Assembly: GCA_002435755.1 (NCBI GenBank)
Contig: DIYH01000004.1
Span: 238,178 to 302,177 of the forward strand
Source: Flammeovirgaceae bacterium UBA6059
GTDB taxonomy: Bacteria > Bacteroidota > Bacteroidia > Cytophagales > Cyclobacteriaceae
DNA length: 64,000 nucleotides
Reading direction: 5' to 3'
Positions 17,512 through 26,339 of the stretch are shown here, one piece after another. The position numbers and the translations under genes are program-made. Each line of letters begins with the position of its first letter. Positions within the stretch are counted from its first letter, which is position 1. The notes below the pieces were generated by a model. The model was not told where the DNA came from. It made no database searches and saw nothing but the letters and a program-made list of their open reading frames with translations.

Positions 17512-18783
17512 ATGCACCGAGATACTACTGTATTTGATCTGATTATTCAGGAAAAAGAGAGGCAGATGAACGGCATTGAGTTGATCGCCTCTGAAAACTT
17601 TGCGTCGAACCAGGTAATGGAAGCCGCAGGTAGTGTCCTGACTAACAAATATGCTGAAGGACTGCCTGGCAAGCGCTACTATGGCGGCTGTGAGGTAGTC
17701 GACGAAATTGAGACGATTGCTATTAACCGCGCGAAAGAATTATTTGGTGCAGGCTGGGCCAATGTACAACCTCATTCCGGGGCTCAAGCCAATGCTGCGG
17801 TTATGCTTGCGGTACTTAAGCCAGGTGACAAAATCCTCGGTTTCGACTTGTCTCATGGTGGCCACCTGACCCATGGGTCCGCTGTGAATTTTTCTGGTAA
17901 GCTTTACGAACCTCATTTCTATGGCGTAGAGGAGGATACAGGGGTCATCAACTATGACAAAGTCGAACAAACCGCATTAGCAGAAAAACCCAAATTGATC
18001 ATCTGCGGAGCATCTGCCTACAGCCGCGACTGGGATTATGAGCGGTTAAGAGCTATTGCTGATCAGATTGATGCATTATTGCTTGCGGACATCTCTCACC
18101 CATCTGGGTTGATCGCAAGGGGCCTGCTCAACGATCCCCTGGAATACTGCCATATAGTGACAACCACCACTCACAAGACTCTCAGAGGTCCCAGAGGTGG
18201 TCTGATCATGATGCGTGACGATTTTGAAAATCCATTTGGGTACAAAAACCCTAAAGGAGAATTGCGTAAGATGTCTGCATTATTAGATTCTGGTGTCTTC
18301 CCTGGCACTCAGGGCGGCCCTCTTGAGCACATCATCGCTGCTAAAGCTGTAGCATTTGGCGAGGCACTTACTGATGACTACATGGATTACATCGTGCAGG
18401 TTAAGAAAAATGCTGCTGTAATGGCCAAGTCATTTGTAGATAAGGGCTACAAGGTCATCTCGGATGGCACTGACAATCACCTTATGCTGATCGATTTGCG
18501 GTCAAAAGGGCTTACTGGAAAAATAGCCGAAAATACACTCATCAAAGCGGACATCACAATCAATAAGAACATGGTGCCTTTTGATGATAAGTCTCCTTTT
18601 GTGACTTCAGGTATGAGATTGGGTACTGCCGCTATCACTACCCGTGGCTTGGTAGAAGAGGATATGGAGAAGATCGTCGATCTGATCGACAATGTACTAT
18701 CCTATCATTATGATGATGGTAAAATCGAAGTGATCAAACAGGAGGTCAACGAGTGGATGAGAAACTTCCCATTGAATAAATGA
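17512..18783 (+). CDS. glyA: Serine hydroxymethyltransferase
   Basis: A cytosolic PLP enzyme that interconverts serine and glycine while charging tetrahydrofolate with one-carbon units. It has 423 residues, the normal length. Visible motifs are ELIASENFAS and NKYAEGLPGKRYYGG at the N-terminus, the DISHPSGLIA loop, and the PLP lysine K222 in TTTTHKTLRGPRGG. GVFPGTQGGPLEHIIAAKA is also conserved. The tatC start overlaps its stop by 4 bases (ATGA), so the two are coupled. Confidence 0.97.
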   Translation: MHRDTTVFDLIIQEKERQMNGIELIASENFASNQVMEAAGSVLTNKYAEGLPGKRYYGGCEVVDEIETIAINRAKELFGAGWANVQPHSGAQANAAVMLAVLKPGDKILGFDLSHGGHLTHGSAVNFSGKLYEPHFYGVEEDTGVINYDKVEQTALAEKPKLIICGASAYSRDWDYERLRAIADQIDALLLADISHPSGLIARGLLNDPLEYCHIVTTTTHKTLRGPRGGLIMMRDDFENPFGYKNPKGELRKMSALLDSGVFPGTQGGPLEHIIAAKAVAFGEALTDDYMDYIVQVKKNAAVMAKSFVDKGYKVISDGTDNHLMLIDLRSKGLTGKIAENTLIKADITINKNMVPFDDKSPFVTSGMRLGTAAITTRGLVEEDMEKIVDLIDNVLSYHYDDGKIEVIKQEVNEWMRNFPLNK

Positions 18784-19637
18784 GTACTACTCCTCTAGAT
18801 CAGCTTCCTGAGGATTTTGACGCTGATCAGAAAGAGATGTCCTTTTTGGACCATCTGGAAGAGCTGCGTTGGCATTTGATCCGATCATTGGCCGCTATTG
18901 GCGTCTTTGCAATAGCTGCTTTCATTGCCAAAGGATTTGTATTCGGAAAGGTAATACTTGGTCCGTCCCAGCCCGACTTCTGGACTTATCAGATGCTCTG
19001 CAAGCTCGGAGAGATTTTGCAGACCTCAGCTATTTGCATTGACGAGTTGCCATTTATTATCCAAAGCCGACAGATGACAGGGCAATTTACCATGCATATT
19101 ACCTCGAGCTTTGTGGTAGGTATCATTTGTGCCTTTCCCTATGCTTTCTGGGAAATGTGGCGCTTTATTGCTCCGGGACTTTATGCGCATGAACGAAAAG
19201 CGGCACGGGGTGCAACCTTCTTCGTTAGTTTGCTCTTCATGATGGGAGTTGCATTTGGCTACTTCTTAGTTACCCCGATTTCAGTCAACTTTCTGGCCAA
19301 CTACCAAATTGACCCAAGTATCCTCAATGAGTTCGATATTGTGTCTTATGTAAGTACCATATCTGCTCTGGTACTTGCGTCAGGGATACTATTCCAATTG
19401 CCCATAGTTGTATTCTTCTTAACAAAAGCCGGTTTGGTAACTCCTCCGATACTACGTCAGTATCGCAAGCACGCGATTATTGTGATATTAATACTTGGGG
19501 CGATACTTACGCCACCGGATCCTTTTAGTCAGTTATTGATTGCATTGCCACTATTAGGGCTGTATCAGGTAAGTATCTATATCAGCTCTTATGTCTTGAA
19601 AAAAGAACAAAAGCGCCTCAAGGAAGAAAATCTATAA
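18780..19637 (+). CDS. tatC: Sec-independent protein translocase subunit TatC
   Basis: The membrane receptor of the twin-arginine export pathway, which recognises the RR signal peptide of folded substrates. It has 285 residues, slightly longer than E. coli TatC (258) because of an N-terminal tail and an insertion in the first periplasmic loop that holds two Cys (LCKLGEILQTSAICIDELP). The conserved MSFLDHLEELRWHLIRSL precedes TM1, and FAFPYAFWEMWRFIAPGLY-like residues follow TM2. Six membrane segments are recognisable. No tatA lies nearby. It is coupled to glyA and followed 8 bases later by rpiB. Confidence 0.95.
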   Translation: MSTTPLDQLPEDFDADQKEMSFLDHLEELRWHLIRSLAAIGVFAIAAFIAKGFVFGKVILGPSQPDFWTYQMLCKLGEILQTSAICIDELPFIIQSRQMTGQFTMHITSSFVVGIICAFPYAFWEMWRFIAPGLYAHERKAARGATFFVSLLFMMGVAFGYFLVTPISVNFLANYQIDPSILNEFDIVSYVSTISALVLASGILFQLPIVVFFLTKAGLVTPPILRQYRKHAIIVILILGAILTPPDPFSQLLIALPLLGLYQVSIYISSYVLKKEQKRLKEENL

Positions 19638-19645
19638 ATCCAATC

Positions 19646-20077
19646 ATGATGAAAATTGCCATAGGAGGTGACCATGCAGGTTATCAGTACAAAGAATCTC
19701 TAAAACCATTCATTGAAGGTTTAGGTCATGAGGTCAAAGACTTTGGCCCTTATAGTGATGAATCTGCCGACTATCCGGATTTTGTTCATCCCCTGTCCAG
19801 GGCAGTTGAAGACAAGGAGTGTGATTTTGGCGTCCTTATCTGCGGTAGTGGCAATGGTGTGGCCATAACCGCTAATAAGCATCAGGACATACGAGCGGCA
19901 CTTTGCTGGCAAGTAGAGTTAGCAGCTCTTGCTCGTCAGCATAACAATGCTAATGTTCTATGCATGGCTGCAAGGTTTACCGAACTAGATCTGGTCAAGG
20001 AGATGACCAAGACCTTTTTGAGTACGGATTTCGAAGGTGGCAGGCATCAACGTCGCGTAAGCAAGATCCATTGCTAG
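19646..20077 (+). CDS. rpiB: Ribose-5-phosphate isomerase B
   Basis: This enzyme interconverts ribose-5-phosphate and ribulose-5-phosphate in the pentose phosphate pathway. The 143 residues match the RpiB/LacAB fold. KIAIGGDHAGYQYKE binds phosphate (H10), C66 in LICGSGNGVAITANK is the catalytic base, and RQHNNANVLCMAARF is conserved. The start has two consecutive ATG codons (19646 and 19649). It is the third gene of the glyA-tatC-rpiB run and is followed by a convergent gene after 3 bases. Confidence 0.94.
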   Translation: MMKIAIGGDHAGYQYKESLKPFIEGLGHEVKDFGPYSDESADYPDFVHPLSRAVEDKECDFGVLICGSGNGVAITANKHQDIRAALCWQVELAALARQHNNANVLCMAARFTELDLVKEMTKTFLSTDFEGGRHQRRVSKIHC

Positions 20078-20080
20078 TAC

Positions 20081-21493
20081 TTACTTTCTCAAGTAGTATC
20101 TAGACTCGGTTTCAGATTGCACATAGCTCCTAGCCACAAGCGGCAATTTCTCAAAAAGTAGTGGTACTATCCCCTCCTGATCAATAATCACCTCTGGCGG
20201 GTCGTCGATCAGATGGCTATGTGCCTGCTCCAAGCTACCATAATAATGCAGGTTATCAAAAACCTGTTCAGCGAGTTGCCAGTTCAAGAATGGTGTGGCC
20301 AGCTGATTCCCACAGTAATATCGACTATCTGATCCTAATACAAGCATCTTCCTGTGGGCAATGGCTTCCTGGTCGGAAGGGAACGCTGCATCTTTTCTAT
20401 CATAGTTAATTAATTCATGGACAAAAAACCAGTTATTGGCCAATGTCAGATTGGTGCTAAAGACCAGTAGAAATACGAGTAATGTGATCAGCTCAGTTTG
20501 CCATGTTTTCCGGACAAGTAGCAAATAATGGCTTGTGAAAAACGCCATAGTCGGTAAGATCAATATCAGCTGATACAGCGCCCATAGATCTGAGAAGAAT
20601 AAATTAATGAGTCCACCTATCAGAAGAAATAGCATTACTTGTTGAAACTTCACCTGATGATTCACAAACCTTCCCAGACTATAGGTTTTAAAAATAGCAA
20701 TCAGCATCACAAAACCCGGAATAGCCACACTCCACACAAAACTCTGTCCAGTAATCAAATCGACCTGCTCAATTTGCCACCAAGACTGAATATAAAAATC
20801 CCACCATTCACCGTGTGCATCATAGAGATAAGCATAGAGCCCCGACAGTACCATCACCAGGAAATAGCCATGGATCAGCAATAGAATTCGCCTAAATATT
20901 GCACCGGAGAAGAGCAACAAAGACAACACCGCGATGATAAAAAAGATGAAGTATGGCAAGTAGAACAAAGAGGCCATACCCAATGAGATACCGGTGTAGA
21001 GGAACAGGTCGTCTCTGGTCTGATTATCAATTCTTTTGAAAATATTGTTGATCGCGAGCAGTACAAAGGTCAATCCCATCAAAGGGGGTGATAGTACCAT
21101 CAGGTCTTGAAAGAAGTGGGCCAGCAGTATATAAAAAAACCCCGGCACATAAGTGTTCTCCTTATATGCCTTATTGCTCAGAAGCAGATGATTGAAGATG
21201 GCTGCTTGTATAAATAATGCGAAGAGTGATATTGTCTGATAAGGCCAGTAGCTATCGCCAAACAGCCAGGCGACCCCTCGATAGACCATTACTGCCAGTG
21301 GACCGGTGGTATCCCAAAGATCACGATACATGACCCCTCCATCTGTCGCCAGTTTGTTGCCAATCAACATCCAATGCACTTCCGGCAAAGTGATCTCTAT
21401 TCCAGACCAAAGCAGTGAAATACGTACAACTAACAGTAGGAAAAAGAGAATGACAAGCCTGTAGGGGTCGTTGATTCTAAAAAGCGAAAGCAA
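20081..21493 (-). CDS. Polytopic membrane protein, GT-C/DUF6427-like
   Basis: A 470-residue protein with about ten or more hydrophobic segments. The opening MLSLFRINDPYRLVILFFLL resembles DUF6427 proteins of Bacteroidota. The following segment EVHWMLIGNKLATDGGVMYRDLWDTTGPLAVM resembles the first periplasmic loop of GT-C glycosyltransferases, where an acidic residue contacts lipid-linked sugar. The C-terminal 100 residues are soluble. A role in transferring sugars or building envelope glycans is possible, but the family cannot be fixed by eye. It is transcribed alone, divergent from rbfA. Confidence 0.6.
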   Translation of the reverse strand: MLSLFRINDPYRLVILFFLLLVVRISLLWSGIEITLPEVHWMLIGNKLATDGGVMYRDLWDTTGPLAVMVYRGVAWLFGDSYWPYQTISLFALFIQAAIFNHLLLSNKAYKENTYVPGFFYILLAHFFQDLMVLSPPLMGLTFVLLAINNIFKRIDNQTRDDLFLYTGISLGMASLFYLPYFIFFIIAVLSLLLFSGAIFRRILLLIHGYFLVMVLSGLYAYLYDAHGEWWDFYIQSWWQIEQVDLITGQSFVWSVAIPGFVMLIAIFKTYSLGRFVNHQVKFQQVMLFLLIGGLINLFFSDLWALYQLILILPTMAFFTSHYLLLVRKTWQTELITLLVFLLVFSTNLTLANNWFFVHELINYDRKDAAFPSDQEAIAHRKMLVLGSDSRYYCGNQLATPFLNWQLAEQVFDNLHYYGSLEQAHSHLIDDPPEVIIDQEGIVPLLFEKLPLVARSYVQSETESRYYLRK

Positions 21494-21569
21494 GCAGGGT
21501 AGATTTATGAAAACCCGAAATTAGGCCATTATCAAATGAATAAGTAAATAAATGGGGATATTTGCGGCT

Positions 21570-21935
21570 ATGGAGAGTAAAAGGCAGATGAAGTTTGGGA
21601 GGCTGATTCAACGAGAGATTGGCGAGATTTTTCAAAGGGAAGCAAGGCATGTATTGGGTAATACTTTTGCTACAATCACTGAGGTCAAAATGAGTCCGGA
21701 TCTTGGCTTTGCGAAAGTATATGTGAGCATCATGCAGGAACGAGATCGCGCGATGCACTTCAAGGTGATCGAACAACACAAGAGTGAAATTAGAAAATAT
21801 CTGGGCCGAAGAATAGGCAAGTCAGTCAGGATCATTCCGGAGCTCGCCTTCACATTAGATGAGACTGAAGATCAGGCAGCTCGTATCGACAGTATTCTAT
21901 CCCAATTGGACATTCCTCCAGCACCTGAAGAGTAA
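21570..21935 (+). CDS. rbfA: Ribosome-binding factor A
   Basis: A 30S maturation factor with a KH-like fold that binds near the 5' helix of 16S rRNA. The ATG at 21570 (MESKRQMKFGRLIQREI) gives 121 residues and fits the family; the frame is open to an ATG at 21552, adding MGIFAA. ITEVKMSPDLGFAKVYVSIM and RIGKSVRIIPELAFTLDET are the conserved core motifs. The stop is followed after 3 bases by the GTG of a permease gene, so the two are probably co-transcribed. Confidence 0.93.
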   Translation: MESKRQMKFGRLIQREIGEIFQREARHVLGNTFATITEVKMSPDLGFAKVYVSIMQERDRAMHFKVIEQHKSEIRKYLGRRIGKSVRIIPELAFTLDETEDQAARIDSILSQLDIPPAPEE

Positions 21936-21938
21936 TCT

Positions 21939-23165
21939 GTGAATCTGCCATTATTTGTTGCACGCCGTTATTTCTTCTCAAGGAAAAAGAAGAATTTTAT
22001 CAATGTGATCTCCATGATCTCCATGATAGGTGTCGCCATTGGTACAGCTACACTGGTGGTGGTGCTTTCTGTCTTCAATGGCCTGGAAGATCTTATCAGA
22101 GGCTTGTACAATACTTTTGACCCTGAGATCAAGGTATTGCCCCTATCGGGAAAATCATTTGAGCTGGACCGAGATGTGTTTACTCAAATAGAGGAGCTAC
22201 CCGCCGTAGGGATCGTTACTGAAGTCATCGAGGACAATGCCCTTGCAAGATACAATGAATCTCAAATGGTGGTAAAAGTGAAGGGTGTCTCAGGCAATTT
22301 CATCGAACAGAATCGGCTCAATGGCTCGATTGTCTCCGGCGAGTTGGTCCTTAAAAAGGAGGATATCAACTATGCAATCATAGGTCGTGGCGTACAGTAC
22401 GCCCTATCGTTGAGTTTGCGCAATGAGTTTAACTCTCTACAACTCTACTCACCGCGAAATATCAATCCTGGCAACCTTAACCCCCGCAGACTTTTCAACC
22501 AAAAAAATATACTGCCTGGTGGCATCTTCGCAGTGGAGAAGTACTATGATGAAAATTACATTTTTGTTCCACTTGACTTTGCGCAGGGCCTCTTCAACAT
22601 GGAAGGCAAAAGGTCTTCATTGGAGATTAAGCTTGTTGAAAGTGCAGATGTTACTGCGGCTCAAAATGCTATCACCAATATCTTAGGTGATGGCTATAGC
22701 GTCCAAAACAGCGACCAGCAACATAGCGATTTGTTTAAGCTATTGAGCATAGAAAAATTCTTCGTATTCCTGACCTTTTCTTTCATCCTGGCCATCGCTT
22801 CTTTCAATATCTTTTTCTCCTTAAGCATGCTCGCAATTGACAAACGGTCTGACATAGCTGTCCTCAATGCCATGGGTGCAGACCAAACCGTTATCAAGAA
22901 GATTTTCATTGCAGAAGGTGTTATTATCGCTGCTATTGGTGCCGTAATCGGACTATTCCTTGGATTAATAATATGCTGGCTGCAACAGGCATTCGGCCTT
23001 GTATCTATGGGTATGTCTACCTCAATACTCGATGCTTACCCTGTTCGAATTCAGTGGACAGATTTCCTTTATACAGGGCTTTTGATCTTTTTGATCACAT
23101 TTTTTGCCTCCTACAGACCAGCAGTCATTGCTTCCAAATCTCTCAATATTAGCCACTTGCAATAG
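21939..23165 (+). CDS. LolC/LolE-type FtsX-family permease
   Basis: A 408-residue inner-membrane permease of the lipoprotein-releasing type. One N-terminal TM helix (about 17-40, FINVISMISMIGVAIGTATLVVVLSVFNG) is followed by a periplasmic domain of about 220 residues and a C-terminal FtsX block of three TM helices (270-400). VARRYFFSRKKKNFINVIS is the typical cytoplasmic entry. Proteins of this kind extract lipoproteins from the inner membrane with a LolD ATPase, which is not encoded nearby. The start is a GTG three bases after rbfA. Confidence 0.88.
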   Translation: MNLPLFVARRYFFSRKKKNFINVISMISMIGVAIGTATLVVVLSVFNGLEDLIRGLYNTFDPEIKVLPLSGKSFELDRDVFTQIEELPAVGIVTEVIEDNALARYNESQMVVKVKGVSGNFIEQNRLNGSIVSGELVLKKEDINYAIIGRGVQYALSLSLRNEFNSLQLYSPRNINPGNLNPRRLFNQKNILPGGIFAVEKYYDENYIFVPLDFAQGLFNMEGKRSSLEIKLVESADVTAAQNAITNILGDGYSVQNSDQQHSDLFKLLSIEKFFVFLTFSFILAIASFNIFFSLSMLAIDKRSDIAVLNAMGADQTVIKKIFIAEGVIIAAIGAVIGLFLGLIICWLQQAFGLVSMGMSTSILDAYPVRIQWTDFLYTGLLIFLITFFASYRPAVIASKSLNISHLQ

Positions 23166-23259
23166 GGAGAAAATTTGCGGTCGCTCTTTATGTAAAAACC
23201 ACCAGATTATTATGCCTTTATGATTAGCTTGCAAGATTGTATCGGCAATAATTTTTTGA

Positions 23260-26181
23260 ATGAAGGTATCTCCGGCAAGTCCGTTCAAACTTATTTATTC
23301 ACTTTTTCAGCATGAGTACCTCGGCTATCTGTTTGAGTCGTTTGTAGTACAAGTTGATCATCTGGGTAAGCTCACTTACCTGCACCAAAACATCTCAGCA
23401 AAAAACGCCGAAGAATTTGCGGCAGGGTTGGATGAAAAGGATTATCAGCTGATCAAAGAAATGGACTCAATGCAGCAGGATGCTGTGGTTAATCACTTTC
23501 ACAAAAAGAGAATAAAGACCAATGAGTTTTTCCTCAAGACCTATGACAAAGAGAAAGGCAACAAGCTTTTGCAACAGGAGATAGCTAAGTACTTAGAGCG
23601 CCGACGGTCGAATATTCTACCTCTTCTTCCGGGGAAGGAAGTCTATGAGATGGGTAATGATGGAGAACCTGCATGGAAAAAACTGCTCATGGACGAAGAA
23701 AAAGCTACTGTGCTTTTTCATTTCCGCAAAAACGAGGACAACACGCACTACTTCCCAACGATCAAGCATAAAGGAGAGAAGCTAGAATTCCAGTATAAAA
23801 ATGCTTTCATCGTCTGTAATGAACCGGCATGGATGGTACTTGGCGATAAGATGATCAGCTTTGAGAAAAATGTTGACGGTAACAAGATCAAACCTTTTCT
23901 TAACAAGAAGTTCATCGTTATTCCTAAGAATATCGAGGAGACCTATTACCAGAAATTTGTATCTCAGATAGTAGGCTCTTATGACGTGTATGCAAAAGGT
24001 TTTGAAATCAAAACCTTGAATGAGCGACCAGTGCCTGTACTGACAATCCAAGAGTTGGCCTCAGTTCAAAAAGACCTTTTCAGTAACGGCAGTAGCAAAA
24101 CGGAAGAAAACGAACAAGGCAAAATGCTCATTGATCTCTGTTTCCAGTACGGTGAACATCGCTTTGCCCTCTCAAAAGATCAGACCATTAACGTCAAACT
24201 CAACAAGGAGGGGGAAGAGTACACTTTCTATCGCATCAATCGCAATAGTCATCGTGAAAAAGACATGGTCGAGCTAGTGCGAGACAAAGGCCTGCCAATA
24301 AATGGCTCTAAGCTGACCATGCCTAAACCCAGAGCAATGGAGTGGGTCACTACACATCTCAATGATCTACAAGCTGAAGGTTTTATTATAAGACAAGAGA
24401 CCGCAGAGAAAAAATACTATCTAGGCCGCTCAGAGATATCGATAGAAGTACGTGAAAATATTGATTGGTTTGACATCCACGCCGTAGTACGTTTCGGAGA
24501 ATTCGAAATCCCATTCAAAGAGCTAAGGAAGTACATTCTTAAAAAGAAAACAGAGTTTGTACTGCCTAACGGCGAAATAGCGGTCATCCCTGAATCATGG
24601 TTTACTGAATACAGCGAGCTTTTTGCATTTTCTGAAGATACGCAAGACGAAGAAGTCAAGCTCAAAAAACACCATTTGGCATTGGTTCAAGAGTTAGGAT
24701 CGAGCAATCTGGCTAAAGTGAGTCTCGATCGAAAACTCCAAAATCTACAGGATTTTGATAGCATTGAAGAGTATGAGATACCAGAGTACTTCAAAGGCAA
24801 ACTCCGACCCTATCAAAAGGCAGGTTTCAACTGGCTCAACTTTTTGCAGGAGTATCACTTCGGCGGTTGTCTGGCAGATGATATGGGTCTTGGTAAGACG
24901 GTACAGACACTGGCATTGCTCCAAAACACTGTCAACCAAAACAAGGGAGTGGCCAACTTGCTCATCATGCCTACTTCATTGGTATACAACTGGCAGATGG
25001 AGGCACGGAAGTTTACTCCCAAACTCAAAGTACTGGTCTATACCGGCACTGATCGAAATAAAAATGTTGAACGCTTCAAGAACTATGATCTGGTCCTGAC
25101 TTCTTATGGGATCACAAGACTTGACATAGACATCCTCTCCGGCTACTACTTCAATTATATTATTCTCGATGAGTCGCAGGCTATAAAAAATCCTGACTCC
25201 ATTATTGCCAAGGCCGTACGTAAGCTCAACTCCAAAAACAAGCTGATCCTGACAGGTACTCCTGTTGAGAATAGCACCATGGATTTATGGTCACAGATGA
25301 GCTTTATCAACCCGGGACTCCTTGGGAATCAATCATTCTTCACTAAAGACTTTTTGATTCCGATAGAGAAGAAAAAGGATGAGGCCAAGACGCAAAAGCT
25401 GTACACCCTTATTAAACCTTTCATCCTGAGAAGAGACAAATCGCAGGTAGCAAAGGACCTACCCGAAAAAGTGGAGAACGTCAACTACTGCACCATGTCA
25501 GAGGCTCAGCAGAAGGCGTACGATGAAGCTAAAGACTTCTATCGCAATAAGATACTCGATCAAATAGAAGTCGATGGGCTAGGTAAGTCCCAGGCTATGT
25601 TACTTCAAGGATTGACAAGGTTGAGACAAATTGCTAACCATCCAAGACTAGCTGATGAAAGCTATTCCGGTGATTCTGGTAAGTTAGAAGATATCACCTA
25701 TTCGCTAAAAAATGCCCTGGGTAAAGGGCACAAGATCCTAGTATTTAGTCAATTTGTTAAGCATCTTAAGTTGATCGAGGAGTATCTCAATGACCACAAG
25801 ATCAAATACACCTATCTCGATGGCAGTACCCGAGACCGGCAAGCCCAGGTGGAGCGGTTTCAAAATGATGACGAGTACAATATCTTTCTGATCTCTCTAA
25901 AAGCTGGAGGACTAGGACTTAACCTTACCAAAGCAGATTATGTGTTTATCCTTGACCCGTGGTGGAACCCAGCGGCAGAAGCTCAAGCCGTAGACAGGGC
26001 CCACAGGATTGGTCAGCAAAACAAGGTCTTCACCTACAAATTCATCATGAAAAACACTGTGGAAGAGAAGATATTGAAGCTGCAACAGAGCAAACTCGCA
26101 CTTGCTAAAAACCTGATCTCTACTGAAGAGAGCTTCATGAAGTCACTTTCCAAGGATGACATTGCATCCTTACTAGAATAG
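23260..26181 (+). CDS. SNF2-family DEAD/DEAH helicase-like ATPase
   Basis: A 973-residue Swi2/Snf2 translocase. Motif I is DDMGLGKT (K546), motif II is DESQ (637-640) and motif III is LTGTPVENS. The C-terminal helicase lobe has KILVFSQFVKHLKLI, YLDGSTRDRQAQVERF, SLKAGGLGLNLTKADYVF and QAVDRAHRIGQ. The first 500 residues are a strand-rich region without a SWIM-type Cys/His signature. Such proteins (RapA/HepA-like or stand-alone Snf2) remodel RNA polymerase or DNA-protein complexes, but the target is not deducible. No methylase or nuclease gene is adjacent, so a restriction or phage-defence role is not supported. Confidence 0.92.
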   Translation: MKVSPASPFKLIYSLFQHEYLGYLFESFVVQVDHLGKLTYLHQNISAKNAEEFAAGLDEKDYQLIKEMDSMQQDAVVNHFHKKRIKTNEFFLKTYDKEKGNKLLQQEIAKYLERRRSNILPLLPGKEVYEMGNDGEPAWKKLLMDEEKATVLFHFRKNEDNTHYFPTIKHKGEKLEFQYKNAFIVCNEPAWMVLGDKMISFEKNVDGNKIKPFLNKKFIVIPKNIEETYYQKFVSQIVGSYDVYAKGFEIKTLNERPVPVLTIQELASVQKDLFSNGSSKTEENEQGKMLIDLCFQYGEHRFALSKDQTINVKLNKEGEEYTFYRINRNSHREKDMVELVRDKGLPINGSKLTMPKPRAMEWVTTHLNDLQAEGFIIRQETAEKKYYLGRSEISIEVRENIDWFDIHAVVRFGEFEIPFKELRKYILKKKTEFVLPNGEIAVIPESWFTEYSELFAFSEDTQDEEVKLKKHHLALVQELGSSNLAKVSLDRKLQNLQDFDSIEEYEIPEYFKGKLRPYQKAGFNWLNFLQEYHFGGCLADDMGLGKTVQTLALLQNTVNQNKGVANLLIMPTSLVYNWQMEARKFTPKLKVLVYTGTDRNKNVERFKNYDLVLTSYGITRLDIDILSGYYFNYIILDESQAIKNPDSIIAKAVRKLNSKNKLILTGTPVENSTMDLWSQMSFINPGLLGNQSFFTKDFLIPIEKKKDEAKTQKLYTLIKPFILRRDKSQVAKDLPEKVENVNYCTMSEAQQKAYDEAKDFYRNKILDQIEVDGLGKSQAMLLQGLTRLRQIANHPRLADESYSGDSGKLEDITYSLKNALGKGHKILVFSQFVKHLKLIEEYLNDHKIKYTYLDGSTRDRQAQVERFQNDDEYNIFLISLKAGGLGLNLTKADYVFILDPWWNPAAEAQAVDRAHRIGQQNKVFTYKFIMKNTVEEKILKLQQSKLALAKNLISTEESFMKSLSKDDIASLLE

Positions 26182-26233
26182 CAGCCACCTCTATTCTTCC
26201 AAATTACTATTGTACACTTCTGGTCAGCCAATG

Positions 26234-26247
26234 GTACGCAATCGTAC
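26234..26247. promoter_or_regulatory. GTACG-N4-CGTAC palindrome, possible activator site
   Basis: A perfect 5-bp inverted repeat with spacer CAAT, about 55 bases upstream of a sigma-54-like -24/-12 pair and 93 bases upstream of the permease start. The spacing fits an upstream activator site. Confidence 0.35.
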
Positions 26248-26300
26248 ATCTATCTAACTGGCTATGAGCTCAAACAGGCGGCAATAGCCTTTTTCGCTTA

Positions 26301-26316
26301 CGGCATAGCTTTTGAA
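26301..26316 (+). promoter_or_regulatory. Sigma-54-like -24/-12 promoter
   Basis: The stretch cGGCATAgcttTTGAA aligns with TGGCACGnnnnTTGCW. GG and the TTG are correctly spaced, but the -12 GC is GA and the first T is C. It lies 24 bases before the ATG at 26340. Confidence 0.25.
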
Positions 26317-26339
26317 CCTATGTTGCTACTTGAAATTTG

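Noticed and set aside
23260..26181. SNF2 helicase as part of a phage-defence system such as DISARM or a type I-like system.
   Set aside because: No methyltransferase, nuclease, DUF1998 or phospholipase-type gene is adjacent; neighbours are rbfA, a LolC/E-type permease and a MacB-type permease.
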